Source: JANPII01 sp031424915
GTDB lineage: Bacteria > Pseudomonadota > Alphaproteobacteria > Rickettsiales > Midichloriaceae
Assembly: GCA_031424915.1 (NCBI GenBank)
Contig: JANPII010000050.1
Location: 1 to 7,327 of the forward strand
Direction of reading: 5' to 3'
DNA length: 7,327 bases
In this document: in pieces, positions 6,273 to 7,327 of the stretch
Layout: every line of letters starts with the position of its first letter
How positions within the stretch are numbered: position 1 is the first letter of the stretch
The notes under the pieces: generated by a model
Databases searched by the model: none
The model's input: only the letters and a program-made list of their open reading frames with translations
Told to the model about the DNA's origin: nothing
Made by a program: the position numbers and the translations under genes

Positions 6273-6489
6273 ATGATTGATTGACATCTACTAGTATCAA
6301 CTTAAGGAAATTTAGCAAAGTGTTTATGGCACGAGCAAAAGCGTGTGCCATGCGTAAATAAGCGCGCTCTACTGCCCCCCTTTTTTTTGAGAGCGCGCTG
6401 CCAAAGGCCTTGCGTACACTTTAAACACTTTGCAGCGAAACTTTCATGTCTTTCAGCTGTCGTACCTGCTGCTTGATCGCAGTATCCAT
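6262..6489 (-). pseudogene. Possible small or broken ORF with internal stop
   Basis: On the minus strand an ATG at 6489 is preceded by GAGG (6500-6497) at a good 7-nt spacing. It encodes 22 residues starting MDTAIKQQVRQLKDMKVS, ending at TAA (6423-6421). The same frame then stays open for a further 52 codons to TAG at 6264-6262, with a basic, helix-prone composition (for example SALSKKRGAVERAYLRMAH). The TAA lies at the edge of the inverted repeat at 6315-6433. I do not recognise the product. It may be a gene remnant interrupted by a palindromic element, or a 22-residue ORF followed by a chance open frame. Confidence 0.3.
6315..6433. repeat. Nested palindromic element
   Basis: The 119-bp segment has perfect 12-bp ends, GCAAAGTGTTTA (6315-6326) and TAAACACTTTGC (6422-6433). 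Inside are a 6-bp hairpin TGGCAC/GTGCCA (6327-6332, 6345-6350) and a perfect 10-bp hairpin AGCGCGCTCT/AGAGCGCGCT (6361-6370, 6390-6399). The loop of the second hairpin contains C6 followed by T8. Size and structure resemble Rickettsia palindromic elements, but family membership cannot be shown without other copies. A structured small RNA is the alternative; no promoter was found for one. Confidence 0.6.
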
Positions 6490-6505
6490 TCTAAAGCCTC
6501 ATTTG

Positions 6506-6535
6506 TAGCTTGTATGGACCCCGTGGTCCAAGCTA
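6506..6535. repeat. Palindromic repeat unit (second copy of the 4041 family)
   Basis: TAGCTT (6506-6511) pairs with AAGCTA (6530-6535), and GGACC (6516-6520) with GGTCC (6525-6529), around a CCGT loop; GTAT forms a bulge. The left part matches the repeat at 4041. It lies just upstream of the small minus-strand ORF starting at 6489. Confidence 0.6.
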
Positions 6536-6675
6536 TGGTGCGACAGTTGCGGTGTGCTATAATATTACTTTTGTGGACAGCAACGTGAACGAATACACTG
6601 CTATGGATAAATTAGAAGCCAAATACCAGGCATCACCAGAATATCATCTGGAAGAAAGTTAGCCTTTTCAAAAGA
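6536..6675. other. Unassigned stretch between repeat and tRNA-Thr
   Basis: No convincing gene is present. On the plus strand a frame open from 6495 ends at TAG 6660-6662; from GTG 6573 it would give 29 residues ending MDKLEAKYQASPEYHLEES, with no Shine-Dalgarno sequence and no recognised family, so a remnant or chance. A perfect TATAAT occurs at 6558-6563 but has no matching -35. CCAGA/TCTGG near 6638-6653 forms a small hairpin past the tRNA 3' end without a T-run. Together with 6126-6505 this makes about 550 bp without a firm gene; 6126-6215 shows nothing beyond the lipoprotein upstream region. Confidence 0.4.
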
Positions 6676-6750
6676 TGGTGCCGCCGGCAAGAATCGAACC
6701 TGCGACCTCTTCATTACCAATGAAGTGCACTACCACTGTGCTACGGCGGC
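6676..6750 (-). tRNA. tRNA-Thr (anticodon GGU)
   Basis: On the minus strand the acceptor stem GCCGCCG (6750-6744) pairs with CGGCGGC, followed by discriminator A and an encoded CCA (6678-6676). The anticodon arm is CTTCA-TTGGTAA-TGAAG, giving anticodon GGU, which reads ACC and ACU (Thr). The T-arm is GCAGG-TTCGATT-CTTGC. All arms fold, so the gene looks functional. It lies 50 bp downstream of rpmB on the same strand and may share its transcript. A decayed copy of its 3' part lies at 6216-6272. Confidence 0.95.
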
Positions 6751-6752
6751 GC

Positions 6753-6793
6753 TATACCTCTTTACTCGGAAATTCTCTAAGCTAGAGGGTATA
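6753..6793 (-). repeat. Imperfect inverted repeat between rpmB and tRNA-Thr
   Basis: TATACCTC (6753-6760) faces GAGGGTATA (6785-6793), pairing with one extra G, around a loop of 24 nt. It fills the gap between rpmB and the tRNA. There is no T-run, so a role as an RNA processing structure is more likely than a terminator, and chance is possible. Confidence 0.3.
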
Positions 6794-6800
6794 TGATTAA

Positions 6801-7097
6801 TTAGCAGCTGCTTTGTGCTACTGCCTGCTGAACACGGCGTTTTAAGCGTCTTACTTCTGCACTCAACAAACGATCTGGGGTAGTCAGTAAGTAGTTATCC
6901 AGGCCATCATTATGCTCAACACTACGTATACTATTAGGTGTAGCACGCAAGCGCACAGTTTCGCCCAATACATCACTCACTAGAGAAAACTTCTGCAAGT
7001 TGGGTAAAAACCGAGTTCTAGTTTTGCGGTTAGAATGTGATACCTTGTTACCACTCAACACTCCTTTTTCAACACTTAAAGCACATCTACGCGACAT
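6801..7097 (-). CDS. rpmB: 50S ribosomal protein L28
   Basis: L28 is a small basic protein of the large ribosomal subunit. The 98-residue product has the family core GNKVSHSNRKTRTRFLPNL (16-34) and a basic C-terminal helix (about 81-95); the length is typical of alphaproteobacterial L28. The start chosen is ATG 7097, giving MSRRC, because AGGAAA (7106-7101) is a good Shine-Dalgarno sequence 4-5 nt before it. An in-frame ATG at 7109 would add four residues and would use that site as coding sequence, so it is unlikely. The gene is preceded by an extended -10 promoter about 140 bp upstream and a structured leader. tRNA-Thr follows after 50 bp on the same strand. Confidence 0.96.
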   Translation of the reverse strand: MSRRCALSVEKGVLSGNKVSHSNRKTRTRFLPNLQKFSLVSDVLGETVRLRATPNSIRSVEHNDGLDNYLLTTPDRLLSAEVRRLKRRVQQAVAQSSC

Positions 7098-7142
7098 TTG
7101 TTTCCTCATTCACTATTATTCTTACAGCAAGTAGTTAGGGAT

Positions 7143-7209
7143 GCTAACATGTTTCGGCTAACATCTCAAGCCCTTTTTATTATTAAAGGGCAGGGCCAAA
7201 ACATGAGAT
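7143..7209 (-). promoter_or_regulatory. Structured leader of rpmB
   Basis: Within the predicted rpmB leader, GCCCTTT (7170-7176) pairs with AAAGGGC (7185-7191) around an 8-nt loop. An outer pair ATCTCA (7163-7168) and TGAGAT (7204-7209) could extend it. Two direct copies of GCTAACAT lie at 7143-7150 and 7157-7164. No T-run follows the stem in the transcribed direction. Control by the ribosomal protein itself is a possibility only. Confidence 0.4.
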
Positions 7210-7238
7210 ATAAGAGAGTATGTTTTTGCCTTGGAGCA

Positions 7239-7247
7239 ATTATACCA
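7239..7247 (-). promoter_or_regulatory. Extended -10 promoter of rpmB
   Basis: On the minus strand TGGTATAAT (7247-7239) matches the extended -10 form TGnTATAAT. The hexamer 17 bp further upstream (GTGCAC) is a poor -35, which extended -10 promoters tolerate. Transcription would begin near 7232, giving a leader of about 135 nt. Beyond it, to 7327, no gene or clear signal is seen. Confidence 0.55.
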
Positions 7248-7327
7248 AGTTTAGGAAATAAGTGCACACTTGAAAATTTTTGAGGAATTTTGGCATATCT
7301 TTGAGACGCCTGTATTCAAATACTTGC

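Noticed and set aside
6361..6399. Intrinsic terminator (GC-rich hairpin plus T8)
   Set aside because: The T-run lies in the loop, not after the stem, so it cannot work as a standard terminator on the plus strand; on the minus strand it reads A8.
7098..7283. Plus-strand ORF of 61 codons upstream of rpmB
   Set aside because: It covers the rpmB promoter and leader, starts inside the rpmB Shine-Dalgarno region and resembles no family.

Overview
The window looks like a piece of a moderately AT-rich alphaproteobacterial chromosome, most likely order Rickettsiales. Three things point there. (1) A 23S rRNA gene starts at the left edge on the minus strand with its own promoter and antitermination leader and no 16S gene or Ile/Ala tRNA spacer upstream; separated 16S and 23S-5S loci are typical of Rickettsiales. 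(2) The protein genes (secG-pyrG, a DUF3035-type lipoprotein, an alphaproteobacterial-length L28) fit that group. (3) The intergenic DNA is full of short palindromic elements. Genus cannot be fixed from the sequence alone.

Layout. 1-352: 5' end of 23S rRNA (minus) with a leader of about 190 nt (hairpin, 16-bp palindrome, boxB-like hairpin and boxA) and a strong promoter with a 17-bp spacer. 607-2615: secG then pyrG on the plus strand, 38 bp apart, probably one transcript. 2625-4043: a good promoter and a membrane-anchored PP2C-like phosphatase. 4041-4170: three palindromic repeat units between convergent genes. 4235-5398 (minus): a degenerate alpha/beta hydrolase-like protein with Gly at the expected nucleophile position. 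5516-5619: a 104-bp MITE-like element with perfect 20-bp terminal inverted repeats. 5619-6125 (minus): a DUF3035-type lipoprotein. 6126-6675: a gene-poor stretch holding a decayed tRNA copy, a nested palindrome overlapped by a small or broken minus-strand ORF, and a further repeat. 6676-6750 (minus): tRNA-Thr(GGU). 6801-7097 (minus): rpmB with a structured leader and an extended -10 promoter.

How the genes relate. The housekeeping genes serve protein secretion (secG), CTP synthesis (pyrG) and translation (23S, tRNA-Thr, rpmB). The phosphatase and the hydrolase-like protein are accessory genes of unknown target, placed tail to tail. No defence system or complete mobile element is visible. The most interesting material is non-coding: the self-standing 23S transcription unit, the MITE-like element, the tRNA-Thr duplication that resembles an old attachment-site pair, and the repeated placement of palindromic elements at or next to stop codons.
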